Assembly (NCBI GenBank): GCA_025149285.1
Contig: CP102274.1
Location: 3,002,001 to 3,066,000, forward strand
DNA length: 64,000 nucleotides
Source: Hungatella hathewayi
GTDB taxonomy: Bacteria; Bacillota; Clostridia; Lachnospirales; Lachnospiraceae
Direction: 5' to 3'
A program made the position numbers and the translations under genes. Of this stretch, positions 51,962 to 61,926 are shown piece by piece (the stretch's first letter is position 1; every line of letters starts with the position of its first letter). The notes under the pieces are model-generated. The model was not told the DNA's origin. It was given only the letters and a program-made list of their open reading frames with translations, and ran no database searches.

Positions 51962-52684
51962 ATGGAAGTGAATATAGATAATATGGTAATTCCGGACCAT
52001 GTCGCCATCATTTTAGACGGCAACGGACGCTGGGCGAAGAAACGCGGCCTGCCCAGAAGCATGGGCCATAAGGAAGGCTGTGTGGTGGTGGAACGTACCG
52101 TTGAGGATGCGGCCAGAATTGGAATCAAGTATCTGACTGTCTACGGCTTTTCCACAGAGAACTGGAAGCGTTCCGGTGAGGAAGTGGGAGCGCTGATGCA
52201 GCTGTTCCGCTACTATATGGTAAGACTCTTAAAGATCGCCAAGACGAACAATGTCCGTGTGCGGATGATCGGTGAGCGAAGCCGTTTCGATCAGGATATC
52301 ATCGACGGCATTAACCGTCTGGAGAGAGAGACTGAGAACAATACGGGACTGACCTTCGTGATCGCCGTTAATTACGGCGGCCGGGACGAGATCGTGCGGG
52401 CGGCCAGAAAGATTATGAAAGATACGGCAGATGGGAAGATTACTCCGGATCAGATGGATGAGGCAGTGTTCTCCTCTTATCTCGATACGGCGGAGATTCC
52501 GGATCCGGATCTTTTGATCCGTACCAGCGGGGAACTGCGCCTGTCCAACTACCTGCTGTGGCAGCTGGCTTATACAGAGCTGTATGTGACGGACTGCTAT
52601 TGGCCTGATTTCAATAAAGAAGAACTGAAAAAGGCGATTGCTGCGTACAATAGTAGAGACAGAAGATTTGGAGGAGTGAAATAG
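51962..52684 (+). CDS. uppS: Undecaprenyl diphosphate synthase
   Basis: Cis-prenyltransferase that makes the C55 carrier lipid for the cell wall. Start PDHVAIILDGNGRWAKKRGLPRSMGHKEG has the catalytic Asp in LDGNGRWA; the substrate motif is FSTENWKRSGEEV and the C-terminal RTSGELRLSNYLLWQLAYTELY. 240 residues. The ATG at 51962 follows gaaggag; the longer frame from 51845 runs through the repeat and is not likely. Confidence 0.97.
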   Translation: MEVNIDNMVIPDHVAIILDGNGRWAKKRGLPRSMGHKEGCVVVERTVEDAARIGIKYLTVYGFSTENWKRSGEEVGALMQLFRYYMVRLLKIAKTNNVRVRMIGERSRFDQDIIDGINRLERETENNTGLTFVIAVNYGGRDEIVRAARKIMKDTADGKITPDQMDEAVFSSYLDTAEIPDPDLLIRTSGELRLSNYLLWQLAYTELYVTDCYWPDFNKEELKKAIAAYNSRDRRFGGVK

Positions 52685-52703
52685 TCCGAAGGGAGGAAGC
52701 GCG

Positions 52704-53504
52704 ATGTTTACAACCAGATTGATTAGCGGAATTGTCCTGGTTCTGATCGCCCTTGTCGTTGTGGGAAGCGGGGGAATGATTCTTTTTGCTGCGACCGTGG
52801 CCATTTCCATGATAGGGTTGTTTGAATTATATCGTGTTATGAAGATACAGAAGAATGTGATCGGAGTTATGGGATATCTGACTGTGGTATCCTATTATGG
52901 GCTTTTGTGGTTCCACGGAGAGCAGTACATGATGCTGATGTCCATTGCATTTCTTATGATACTGATGACCATCTATGTCTTTACGTTCCCCAAATATAAG
53001 ACGGAGGAAGTGACGGTAGCGTTCTTCGGCGTCTTTTATGTGGCGGTTATGCTGTCTTATCTGTACCAGGTTCGTGTAATGGCGGATGGAAAGTATCTGG
53101 TCTGGCTGATCTTTTTGAGCTCCTGGGGCTGCGACACCTGCGCATACTGCGTAGGAATGCTGATCGGCAGGCATAAACTGGCGCCGGTTTTGAGTCCCAA
53201 GAAATCAATTGAGGGGGCAGTCGGAGGCGTGGCGGGAGCGGCGCTTCTGGGATTCCTTTACGCGACAGTGTTCGGCGCCTCCATGGCGGAAGTGCAGAAC
53301 CCTCAAGTAGCCTGCGCGCTGGCCTGTGCCATTGCGGCGGTGATTTCCCAGATCGGCGATCTGGCGGCATCTGCGATAAAACGCAATCATCAGGTGAAGG
53401 ATTACGGCCATCTGATTCCGGGACACGGCGGCATTCTGGACCGGTTTGACAGTATGCTGTTTACGGCGCCGGCCATATTCTTTGCAGTGACTTTTCTGCG
53501 ATAA
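52704..53504 (+). CDS. cdsA: Phosphatidate cytidylyltransferase
   Basis: Makes CDP-diacylglycerol, the precursor of phospholipids, at the membrane. Several membrane segments and the C-terminal signature SQIGDLAASAIKRNHQVKDYGHLIPGHGGILDRFDSM, which carries the conserved Asp metal ligands. 266 residues. The ATG follows gggagga, 19 bp behind uppS. Confidence 0.97.
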   Translation: MFTTRLISGIVLVLIALVVVGSGGMILFAATVAISMIGLFELYRVMKIQKNVIGVMGYLTVVSYYGLLWFHGEQYMMLMSIAFLMILMTIYVFTFPKYKTEEVTVAFFGVFYVAVMLSYLYQVRVMADGKYLVWLIFLSSWGCDTCAYCVGMLIGRHKLAPVLSPKKSIEGAVGGVAGAALLGFLYATVFGASMAEVQNPQVACALACAIAAVISQIGDLAASAIKRNHQVKDYGHLIPGHGGILDRFDSMLFTAPAIFFAVTFLR

Positions 53505-53557
53505 GATAATACGAAACAGGTATGATGCGAATACGATAAAAGGAGCGAAACAGCGGC

Positions 53558-54700
53558 ATGAAAAAGATTGCAGTTCTGGGTTCAACCGGTTCGATCGGAA
53601 CACAGACTCTGGAAGTGGTAAGAGCTCAGAAGGATATAGAAGTAACCGCTCTGGCGGCCGGAAGTAATATCACGCGTCTGGAAGAACAGATCCGGGAATT
53701 TCATCCGGAGATCGTCTGTGTGTGGGAAGAAGAAAGGGCGAAGGAGCTTGCCCTGGCGGTTAAGGATATGCCGGTAAAGGTCGTATACGGGATGGAAGGA
53801 CTCATCGAAGCGGCTGTGGATACGGAAGCGGAGATCGTGGTGACGGCTATCGTAGGCATGATCGGTATACGGCCTACCATCGCGGCCATGGAGGCGGGAA
53901 AGGATATTGCGCTCGCCAACAAGGAGACGCTGGTGACAGCCGGCCATATTATTATGCCTCTGGCAAAGGAAAAGGGTGTAAAGATTTTACCTGTAGACAG
54001 TGAGCACAGCGCTATTTTTCAGAGCCTGAACGGGGAAGATAAAAAAGCAGTACATAAGATACTCTTAACCGCGTCGGGCGGACCGTTCCGTGGAAAGACG
54101 AGAGAGGAACTGAAAATGGTGCGCCTTGAGGATGCCTTAAAGCACCCTAACTGGTCGATGGGAAGAAAAATCACCATTGATTCCTCCACAATGGTCAACA
54201 AGGGCCTGGAGGTGATGGAGGCGCACTGGTTATTTGACGTCTCCATGGATCAGGTGCAGGTTGTGGTTCAGCCTCAGAGTGTCATCCATTCCATGGTGCA
54301 GTTCGACGATGGTGCGGTGATTGCGCAGCTGGGAACACCCGATATGAAGCTGCCGATTCAGTATGCTCTTTACTACCCGGAACGCCGTTTCCTGGCGGGA
54401 GAGCGGCTGGATTTCTGGAGTATCGGACAGATTACATTTGAAAAGCCGGACATGGAAAATTTTCCGGGGCTTGCCCTGGCTTATGAGGCAGGAAGGATCG
54501 GCGGAACCATGCCGACGGTATTCAATGCGGCCAATGAACGGGCCGTTGCAAAATTTTTAAACAGAGAAATTTCTTATCTTACCATCACGGATATGATAGA
54601 GGGGGCTATGAAAGGGCATACTGTGAAAGAGAATCCATCTGTAGATGAGATTCTGGAAGCAGAGGCTTCGGCTTATGACTATATAGAAAGCAGGTGGTAG
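53558..54700 (+). CDS. dxr: 1-deoxy-D-xylulose 5-phosphate reductoisomerase
   Basis: Second step of the MEP isoprenoid pathway, NADPH-dependent. N-terminal Rossmann motif GSTGSIGTQTLEVV; the metal-binding and substrate part LPVDSEHSAIFQSL, and the flexible loop HPNWSMGRKITIDSSTMVNKGLEVMEA. 380 residues of normal length. The ATG follows aaggag. It supplies isoprenoid precursors that ispG and uppS also serve in this cluster. Confidence 0.98.
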   Translation: MKKIAVLGSTGSIGTQTLEVVRAQKDIEVTALAAGSNITRLEEQIREFHPEIVCVWEEERAKELALAVKDMPVKVVYGMEGLIEAAVDTEAEIVVTAIVGMIGIRPTIAAMEAGKDIALANKETLVTAGHIIMPLAKEKGVKILPVDSEHSAIFQSLNGEDKKAVHKILLTASGGPFRGKTREELKMVRLEDALKHPNWSMGRKITIDSSTMVNKGLEVMEAHWLFDVSMDQVQVVVQPQSVIHSMVQFDDGAVIAQLGTPDMKLPIQYALYYPERRFLAGERLDFWSIGQITFEKPDMENFPGLALAYEAGRIGGTMPTVFNAANERAVAKFLNREISYLTITDMIEGAMKGHTVKENPSVDEILEAEASAYDYIESRW

Positions 54701-54701
54701 A

Positions 54702-55760
54702 TTGTCCAGCATTATCGTAGCGGTTCTTGTATTTGGACTGATTGTGCTGATTCACGAATTAGGGCACTTTTTATTTGCAAAACTTAACGGCATTTCCGTT
54801 GTGGAATTTTCCATTGGTATGGGACCGAGGCTGTTCCATGTCAAAAAAGGGGAGACGACGTACTCCTTAAAGCTGCTGCCGATCGGGGGCTCCTGTATGA
54901 TGCTCGGTGAGGACGAGGAGAATCCGGCGGAGGGCGCTTTTCAGAATGCAAGCATTCCGGGCAGAATGGCGGTTATCGCGGCCGGTCCGGTCTTTAACTT
55001 TATACTCGCTTTTTTCCTGGCACTGATTCTGGTTGGGATGGGCGGATACAACGTCACTCAGATTAAGGAGGTCACGGAAGGCTCGCCGGCTTACGAAGCG
55101 GGACTTAAGCCGGGGGATGTGATTACCGGCGTGAATGAGGAGAAGATGACGGTTTACGGAGATTATATCCTTTACCGCATGTTAAAACCGGATGAGAAGA
55201 TGAGCCGGGTGTCCTATGAGCGGACGGACGCGCAGACTGGCAGAAAAGAGCGGGGCACGGTTCTTGTGACACCGGAGTTTAATGAAGAATACAACCAGTA
55301 TATGATAGGGATCTCTGTGTCGCCGGTCAATGTCCGGACGTCTTCGTTCCTGGAACTGGTGAAATACGGGGCCTATGAAGTGAAATACGATATCACTGTG
55401 ACCATCAAGAGTCTCGGTATGCTGTTGTCCGGAAAAGCCAGTGTCAATGACTTAAGCGGTCCGGTGGGAATCGTGGTTATGATCGATGATTCCGTAAAGG
55501 CAGGGCTGACGGTAAGTGTGATGGCAGCCATCATGAATGTGCTCAGCATGTGCATTCTTCTGAGTGCGAATCTGGGGATTATGAACCTTCTTCCGATTCC
55601 GGCGCTTGACGGAGGAAGACTTGTATTTTTAGTGATAGAAGCGGTTCGCGGTAAACGAATGGATCCGGAAAAAGAAGGCATGGTGAATTTAATCGGCATG
55701 ATGGCGCTTATGGCTCTGATGGTGTTCGTTGTATTTAATGATATCAGCCGCTTTACGTAA
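54702..55760 (+). CDS. rseP: RseP-family intramembrane zinc metalloprotease
   Basis: Site-2 protease. HELGH (H18, E19, H22) is in the first membrane segment, one PDZ domain follows ([26 protein letters not shown], about 125-200), and the second metal motif is in [23 protein letters not shown]. 352 residues. The start is TTG at 54702, one base after the dxr stop, with aggtgg at close spacing; no ATG is suited. The substrate, for example an anti-sigma factor, is not in this window. Confidence 0.96.
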   Translation: MSSIIVAVLVFGLIVLIHELGHFLFAKLNGISVVEFSIGMGPRLFHVKKGETTYSLKLLPIGGSCMMLGEDEENPAEGAFQNASIPGRMAVIAAGPVFNFILAFFLALILVGMGGYNVTQIKEVTEGSPAYEAGLKPGDVITGVNEEKMTVYGDYILYRMLKPDEKMSRVSYERTDAQTGRKERGTVLVTPEFNEEYNQYMIGISVSPVNVRTSSFLELVKYGAYEVKYDITVTIKSLGMLLSGKASVNDLSGPVGIVVMIDDSVKAGLTVSVMAAIMNVLSMCILLSANLGIMNLLPIPALDGGRLVFLVIEAVRGKRMDPEKEGMVNLIGMMALMALMVFVVFNDISRFT

Positions 55761-55815
55761 CAGCGGCATGGAACAGGAAAACGAAAAAAACAGTATACCG
55801 ATGGAGGAAAGAGCG

Positions 55816-56874
55816 ATGACGGACAGAAAACAGACGAAGACGGTTTCGATCGGAAACCGGAAGATTGGGGGAGGAAATCCCATTCTGATCCAGTCCATGT
55901 GCAATACAAAGACGGAGGATGCCGAAGCCACGGTGTCCCAGATTCTGGCGCTGGAGGAGGCTGGCTGCGATATTATCCGCGTGGCCGTACCGACCATGGA
56001 AGCGGCCGGGGCGCTGAAAGAGATTAAAAGGCAGATTCATATTCCGCTGGTGGCGGATATCCATTTCGACTACCGGCTGGCGTTGGCTGCGATTGAGAAT
56101 GGTGCGGATAAGATCCGGATTAATCCTGGAAATATTGGGAGCGAAGAGCGGGTCAGGGCCGTTGTGGATAAGGCAAAGGAATATGGGATTCCCATCCGGG
56201 TCGGCGTAAACAGTGGTTCCCTTGAGAAGGAACTGCTGGAAAAGTATCATGGGGTGACGGCGGAAGGCATTGTAGAGAGCGCTCTTATGAAGGTGCGCAT
56301 GATCGAGGAGATGGGATACGACAATCTGGTGATCAGCATCAAGTCCTCCGATGTGCTGATGTGCATCAAGGCCCATGAACTGATTGCGGAACAGACTGCT
56401 TATCCACTTCATGTGGGGATCACCGAGGCGGGAACTGTGCGCTCGGGAACGATTAAATCTTCTGTCGGGCTGGGCATTATCCTGCATCAGGGAATCGGTG
56501 ATACGATCCGGGTTTCCCTGACCGGAGATCCGGTGGAAGAGGTGATGACTGCAAAGCAGATTCTAAAGACGCTGGGTCTGCGAAAGGGCGGAGTGGAGGT
56601 GGTCTCCTGTCCGACCTGCGGCCGGACCAGAATTGATCTTATATCCCTTGCGAACCGGGTGGAAGCCATGGTGACGGAGTTCGACCATCTCGACGTCAAG
56701 GTAGCCGTTATGGGCTGCGTGGTCAATGGTCCGGGGGAGGCGAAGGAAGCGGATCTCGGCGTTGCCGGAGGAATCGGTGAAGGCCTTCTCTTCCGTAAGG
56801 GGGAGATTATCCGGAAAGTCCCTGAAGAGAGCTTACTCGACGCTTTGAGAGAAGAGCTGATAAAGCTGGGATGA
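55816..56874 (+). CDS. ispG: 4-hydroxy-3-methylbut-2-enyl diphosphate synthase
   Basis: Penultimate step of the MEP pathway; a 4Fe-4S enzyme. TIM barrel with [15 protein letters not shown] and [30 protein letters not shown]; cluster Cys residues in [12 protein letters not shown] and [21 protein letters not shown]. 352 residues. The ATG at 55816 follows ggaggaa; the longer frame from 55729 overlaps rseP and lacks support. Confidence 0.97.
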   Translation: MTDRKQTKTVSIGNRKIGGGNPILIQSMCNTKTEDAEATVSQILALEEAGCDIIRVAVPTMEAAGALKEIKRQIHIPLVADIHFDYRLALAAIENGADKIRINPGNIGSEERVRAVVDKAKEYGIPIRVGVNSGSLEKELLEKYHGVTAEGIVESALMKVRMIEEMGYDNLVISIKSSDVLMCIKAHELIAEQTAYPLHVGITEAGTVRSGTIKSSVGLGIILHQGIGDTIRVSLTGDPVEEVMTAKQILKTLGLRKGGVEVVSCPTCGRTRIDLISLANRVEAMVTEFDHLDVKVAVMGCVVNGPGEAKEADLGVAGGIGEGLLFRKGEIIRKVPEESLLDALREELIKLG

Positions 56875-56910
56875 AAGCAGAACGTTTGGCAGAAAGCAAC
56901 AGGTGATTGA

Positions 56911-59900
56911 ATGACAAAAGCATTTTTGGATGTATTTCCAAATCTGAATATCACGGATGAACTGCGGGAGCTTTTAAATCTGGTGGAAGTTGAGAAGGTC
57001 ACTTCCACCAGGGATAGAAGCTCTATTCGCGTTTATATCGTGAGCCCCAGACTGATCCACAAACAGAATATCTACGGACTGGAGAAGGGCATTAAGGACC
57101 AGCTCTTTCCCTCCAAACAGGTATCGATTAAAATTATCGAGAAATTCCGCCTGTCCGGTCAGTACACGCCGGAGAAGCTGTTAGCCGTGTACCGGGACAG
57201 TATCCTGATGGAGCTTAAGAATTACAGCATCATTGAGTATAATATTTTCCGGAAGACGGAGTATGAGTTTCCTGAGCCGGATCTGCTGAAAATGACGGTG
57301 GAAGACACCATTGTTACCCATGAAAAGGAAGCCGAGCTAAAGCGCGTCCTGGAGAAGATCTTTTTCGAGCGCTGCGGTCTTCCGATTGAGGTGCGCTACG
57401 AGTACGTGGAGCCGAAGGAGAATGCGCTGGCGAAGCAGAAGGAGCTTCAGATGCAGCGTGAGGTGGAAGAGATCGTCAGCAGGACCTCCCTGGCTGCCGT
57501 CTTAAACGAGGAGCAGGCGCTGCCGAAAACAGGAACGGAGGACGGCTATGGCGGCCCCTCCATGGCGGATGCAGCTTCTTTAGAGGCGCTGGCTGCCGGA
57601 TATTCGGCGGAAGTGCCCTTCGATGAGGGGCCGGCCCGGCAGGGGGCTGCGGATAACGGGGAGATTCCTCCTCGCCGTTTGGCGGAAAATGGCGGAGCAG
57701 GGGCTCCGGTTCTGCGTATGGGCGGTAAAAAGGATGAGAACAAACGGGATAAAAACGGAGATAACGGAAAGAAAGAACAGAAGAAAGACTATAAGGACTA
57801 TAAGAAAAACGGCGGCTATGGCGGCTACGGCGGAAAACGTTCGGACAATCCGGACGTGCTCTATGGCCGTGATTTTGAGGGAGAGACGATTGAGATTGAG
57901 AAGATCGACGGAGAGATCGGCGAGGTAACCATCCGTGGAAAGATTCTCATGGTGGACAGCCGGGAACTGCGGAGCGGAAAGACGATTATGATCTTCGATA
58001 TCTCCGACTTTACGGATACGATTACCGTAAAGATGTTTGCAAGAGAAGAGCAGTTAGATGACTTAAAGGCGGCCGTCCAGGCGGGGACGTTTATTAAGAT
58101 CAAGGGTGTGACGACTATTGACAAGTTTGACGGCGAACTGACCCTGGGCTCTGTAGTGGGTATTAAGAAGTCGGAGGACTTCACGGGCAAGCGGATGGAT
58201 GGAAGCCTGGAGAAACGGGTGGAGCTCCACTGCCATACGAAGATGAGCGATATGGATGGCGTATCAGAGGTCAAGGATATCGTAAAGCGTGCGAAAAAGT
58301 GGGGAATGCCGGCCATTGCCGTCACAGACCACGGGTGCGTCCAGTCCTTCCCGGATGCCAACCACGCCCTGGACAAAGGCGATACCTTTAAGATCCTGTA
58401 TGGGGTGGAGGGGTATCTCGTTGACGATCTAAAGCTGCTGGTGGATAATCCCAAAGACCAGACATTTGCAGATACTTACGTGGTTTTCGATATCGAGACC
58501 ACGGGCTTCAGCCCGGAAAAGAACCGGATTATCGAGATCGGTGCCGTCAAAGTGGTAAACGGAGTGATTACGGACAGATTCAGTACCTTTGTCAATCCGG
58601 ACGTACCGATTCCCTTTGAGATCGAACAGCTGACCAGCATCAATGACAACATGGTGCTTTCCTATCCGAAGATCGACGTGATTCTGCCGCAGTTTCTGGA
58701 GTTCTGCCAGGATTCTGTCCTGGTGGCGCACAACGCCTCCTTCGATGTGAGCTTTATCAACCGAAATGCGGAGATTCTGGGGCTGCCTTTTGAACCTACA
58801 GTGCTGGATACGGTGACGCTGGCCCGGTTCCTTCTGCCGAATTTGAACAGATTCAAGCTGGATACCGTCGCCAAGGCGCTGAATATCTCGCTGGCCAACC
58901 ATCACCGCGCGGTGGATGACGCGGGCTGTACGGCGGAGATATTCGTGAAGTTTGTTCAGATGCTGCGGGAGCGGGGAGTGGAGACGCTGACCGAGTTAAA
59001 CAGCTTAAAGACAATGACTCCGGAGATGATCAAGAAGCTTCCGACTTACCACGTGATTATCATTGCGACCAATGATGTGGGACGTGTGAATCTCTATAAG
59101 CTGATCTCCTGGTCCCATATCGATTATTACGCCAGAAGGCCCAGGATTCCCAAGAGCCTGTTAAATCAGAACCGGGAGGGCTTAATCGTGGGATCTGCCT
59201 GTGAGGCGGGGGAACTGTATCAGGCACTGCTTCGGGGCGGTTCCAATGCGGAGATCGCCAGACTGGTCCGGTTCTATGACTACCTGGAAATTCAGCCTCT
59301 GGGCAACAACAGCTTTATGCTCCGGGATGAAAAGAGCACTGTGAATTCGGAGCAGGATTTGATCGACATTAACAAGAAGATCGTGGAACTGGGAGACCAG
59401 TTCGGAAAACCGGTCTGTGCTACCTGCGACGTTCATTTTCTGGACCCGGAGGATGAGGTGTACCGCCGGATTATTATGGCGGGACAGGGATTTAAGGACA
59501 GTGATGAACAGGCGCCCCTTTACCTGCGCACGACGGAGGAAATGCTGAAGGAATTCGAGTATCTCGGCCCCAACAAGGCGGAAGAGGTAGTGATCAGGAA
59601 CACAAGGAAGATCGCCGATATGTGTGAGAAAATCTCTCCGGTGCGCCCTGATAAATGTCCGCCCGTCATTGAAAACTCTGACGGGGATTTGCGGCAGATC
59701 TGTTATGATAAGGCTCATGCGATCTACGGTGACAATCTGCCGACGATCGTTACGGAGCGTCTGGAACGTGAATTGAACTCCATCATTTCCAATGGATTCG
59801 CGGTTATGTATATCATCGCGCAGAAGCTGGTGTGGAAATCCAACGAGGACGGATATCTGGTTGGTTCCCGTGGTTCGGTCGGCTCTTCTTTTGTTGCCTA

Positions 59901-61551
59901 TATGTCCGGTATTACGGAGGTTAATTCCTTAAGCCCGCATTATTACTGTGCCAGCTGTCATTACTATGATTTCGATTCGGAGGAAGTGAAAAAGTATACC
60001 GGTATGGCCGGATGTGACATGCCGGATAAAACCTGTCCGGTCTGCGGCCATCCGCTGACGAAAGACGGTTTCGACATTCCTTTTGAAACGTTCCTGGGAT
60101 TTAAAGGAGACAAAGAGCCGGATATCGACTTAAACTTCTCCGGTGAGTACCAGAGTAAGGCCCACGACTATACGGAGGTTATCTTCGGCAAAGGCCAGAC
60201 CTTCCGGGCCGGAACCATCGGTACGCTGGCCGATAAGACGGCATATGGCTATGTGAAGAATTACTATGAGGAACACGGCGTACATAAACGGAACTGTGAG
60301 ATTAACCGTATCGTCCAGGGCTGTGTCGGGGTGAGAAGAACCACGGGACAGCATCCCGGCGGTATCATCGTGCTTCCCCACGGGGAGGAAATTTATTCCT
60401 TCACTCCCGTGCAGAGGCCGGCTAACGATATGACGACCATGACGGTCACTACCCATTTTGATTACCACTCCATCGATCATAACCTGCTGAAACTCGATAT
60501 ACTCGGGCACGATGATCCGACCATGATCCGAATGCTTCAGGACTTAATCGGCTTCGATCCGGTTAAGGATATTCCGCTGGACAGCAGGGAGGTCATGTCC
60601 TTGTTTCAGGATACATCGGCTCTTGGGATCACGCCGGAGGATATCGGCGGATGTAAGCTGGGAGCGCTGGGCGTGCCGGAGTTCGGTACGGATTTCGCCA
60701 TGCAGATGCTTATTGATACCCAGCCCAAGTATTTTTCCGACCTTGTGCGTATCGCCGGTCTGGCTCACGGTACCGATGTGTGGCTGGGAAACGCCCAGAC
60801 CTTAATTCAGGAGGGGAAGGCGACGATTCAGACGGCGATCTGTACCCGAGACGATATCATGATCTATCTCATTTCCATGGGACTGGAGGAAGGTCTTTCC
60901 TTTACGATCATGGAGAGCGTTCGAAAGGGAAAAGGCTTAAAACCGGAATGGGAGGAGGAGATGATCAGCCACGGTGTGCCGGACTGGTACATCTGGTCCT
61001 GTAAGAAGATTAAATACATGTTCCCGAAAGCCCATGCGGCCGCCTATGTTATGATGGCGTGGCGTATCGCCTACTGCAAGGTGTTTTATCCGCTGGCGTA
61101 CTATGCGGCGTTCTTCAGTATCCGGGCGAACGGCTTTTCTTATGAACTGATGTGCCAGGGACGAGATAAGCTGGAGTACTATCTGGCGGACTATAAGAAG
61201 CGGATGGATACGCTGTCAAAGAAGGAACAGGATACACTCCGCGATATGAGAATTGTTCAGGAAATGTATGCGAGAGGCTACGATTTTACACCGATCGATA
61301 TCTATCAGGCAAAGGCCCGTCATTTTCAGATTATCGGCGGGAAGCTGATGCCTTCTTTGAGCAGTATCGACGGTCTCGGTGAGAAAGCGGCCGATGCCGT
61401 GGTTGATGCTGTGAAGGACGGAAAGTTCCTGTCAAAGGAAGACTTTAGGAACAGGACGAAGGTCAGTAAAACGGTGTGCGATCTGATGGCAGATCTGGGA
61501 CTTTTAGGGGAACTGCCGGAGTCGAATCAGCTGTCGCTGTTTGATTTTTAA
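56911..61551 (+). CDS. polC: DNA polymerase III alpha subunit PolC (Gram-positive type)
   Basis: Replicative polymerase with built-in proofreading. Order: N-terminal domains (about 1-200), a Gly/Lys/Asn-rich linker (about 205-315), OB fold (EGETIEIEKIDGEIGEVTIRGK), PHP domain start (RVELHCHTKMSDMDGVSEV), exonuclease inserted in PHP (YVVFDIETTGFSPEKNRIIEIGAVKV; NHHRAVDDAGCTAEIF), the palm with PDIDLNFSGEYQ and the C-terminal PolC fingers with four Cys (YYCASCHYYDFDS; CPVCGHPL). It ends with SLFDF, a clamp-binding-like motif. At 1546 residues it is about 100 longer than Bacillus PolC, due to the linker. The ATG follows caggtg. Confidence 0.98.
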   Translation: MTKAFLDVFPNLNITDELRELLNLVEVEKVTSTRDRSSIRVYIVSPRLIHKQNIYGLEKGIKDQLFPSKQVSIKIIEKFRLSGQYTPEKLLAVYRDSILMELKNYSIIEYNIFRKTEYEFPEPDLLKMTVEDTIVTHEKEAELKRVLEKIFFERCGLPIEVRYEYVEPKENALAKQKELQMQREVEEIVSRTSLAAVLNEEQALPKTGTEDGYGGPSMADAASLEALAAGYSAEVPFDEGPARQGAADNGEIPPRRLAENGGAGAPVLRMGGKKDENKRDKNGDNGKKEQKKDYKDYKKNGGYGGYGGKRSDNPDVLYGRDFEGETIEIEKIDGEIGEVTIRGKILMVDSRELRSGKTIMIFDISDFTDTITVKMFAREEQLDDLKAAVQAGTFIKIKGVTTIDKFDGELTLGSVVGIKKSEDFTGKRMDGSLEKRVELHCHTKMSDMDGVSEVKDIVKRAKKWGMPAIAVTDHGCVQSFPDANHALDKGDTFKILYGVEGYLVDDLKLLVDNPKDQTFADTYVVFDIETTGFSPEKNRIIEIGAVKVVNGVITDRFSTFVNPDVPIPFEIEQLTSINDNMVLSYPKIDVILPQFLEFCQDSVLVAHNASFDVSFINRNAEILGLPFEPTVLDTVTLARFLLPNLNRFKLDTVAKALNISLANHHRAVDDAGCTAEIFVKFVQMLRERGVETLTELNSLKTMTPEMIKKLPTYHVIIIATNDVGRVNLYKLISWSHIDYYARRPRIPKSLLNQNREGLIVGSACEAGELYQALLRGGSNAEIARLVRFYDYLEIQPLGNNSFMLRDEKSTVNSEQDLIDINKKIVELGDQFGKPVCATCDVHFLDPEDEVYRRIIMAGQGFKDSDEQAPLYLRTTEEMLKEFEYLGPNKAEEVVIRNTRKIADMCEKISPVRPDKCPPVIENSDGDLRQICYDKAHAIYGDNLPTIVTERLERELNSIISNGFAVMYIIAQKLVWKSNEDGYLVGSRGSVGSSFVAYMSGITEVNSLSPHYYCASCHYYDFDSEEVKKYTGMAGCDMPDKTCPVCGHPLTKDGFDIPFETFLGFKGDKEPDIDLNFSGEYQSKAHDYTEVIFGKGQTFRAGTIGTLADKTAYGYVKNYYEEHGVHKRNCEINRIVQGCVGVRRTTGQHPGGIIVLPHGEEIYSFTPVQRPANDMTTMTVTTHFDYHSIDHNLLKLDILGHDDPTMIRMLQDLIGFDPVKDIPLDSREVMSLFQDTSALGITPEDIGGCKLGALGVPEFGTDFAMQMLIDTQPKYFSDLVRIAGLAHGTDVWLGNAQTLIQEGKATIQTAICTRDDIMIYLISMGLEEGLSFTIMESVRKGKGLKPEWEEEMISHGVPDWYIWSCKKIKYMFPKAHAAAYVMMAWRIAYCKVFYPLAYYAAFFSIRANGFSYELMCQGRDKLEYYLADYKKRMDTLSKKEQDTLRDMRIVQEMYARGYDFTPIDIYQAKARHFQIIGGKLMPSLSSIDGLGEKAADAVVDAVKDGKFLSKEDFRNRTKVSKTVCDLMADLGLLGELPESNQLSLFDF

Positions 61552-61621
61552 CAGTTTGATTTTTTACCTGAAGAAATGCGCGGGCTGGTCAGAGAGAGGC
61601 CATAAGAGTGCAGGACGAAAT

Positions 61622-61669
61622 AAAACGGAGCTGTTCTAAATAATGTTTTTAGAACAGCTCCGTTTATCT
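61622..61669 (+). terminator. Rho-independent terminator after polC
   Basis: Perfect 18-bp arms (AAACGGAGCTGTTCTAAA and its complement) around an 8-base loop, with the T-rich 3' side. Confidence 0.85.
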
Positions 61670-61858
61670 GTAGTCTGGCCTGAGAAATGAAGTGAAATCT
61701 CTAAATACCGAATTCTTTTAACAGCTGATCCCGGCCTAAACATTATACAAGCGATTTCTAATGGCATTGCAAGCATAAATTCAGCGTTTTACGGGAATCT
61801 TGTTACTGTTTACAGCTAATGTCAGCTGCTTATTGAGAAATAATAATTACGGATCCCA

Positions 61859-61909
61859 TTGACAGAAATAAGAAATCATACTATAATAAATATACCCTAT
61901 AGGGGTATA
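61859..61909 (+). promoter_or_regulatory. Copper-responsive promoter of copA with CsoR-like operator
   Basis: TTGACA (61859-61864) and TATAAT (61882-61887), 17-bp spacer: a consensus promoter. TATACCCTATAGGGGTATA (61891-61909) directly after the -10 matches CsoR sites (ATACC-CTATAG-GGGTAT type). CsoR would block transcription until it binds Cu(I). Confidence 0.8.
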
Positions 61910-61926
61910 TAAGAAAGGATGATCTT

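Larger units (their letters stand above)
61552..61926. other. Intergenic region between polC and copA
   Basis: 375 bases without a gene. Apart from the terminator (61622-61669) and the copper-responsive promoter (61859-61909), listed separately, the stretch 61670-61858 is AT-rich and shows nothing I can assign. Confidence 0.7.

Noticed and set aside
55753..56487. 244-codon minus-strand frame inside ispG
   Set aside because: Shadow of ispG, no ribosome site, product rich in His/Asn/Arg without family features.
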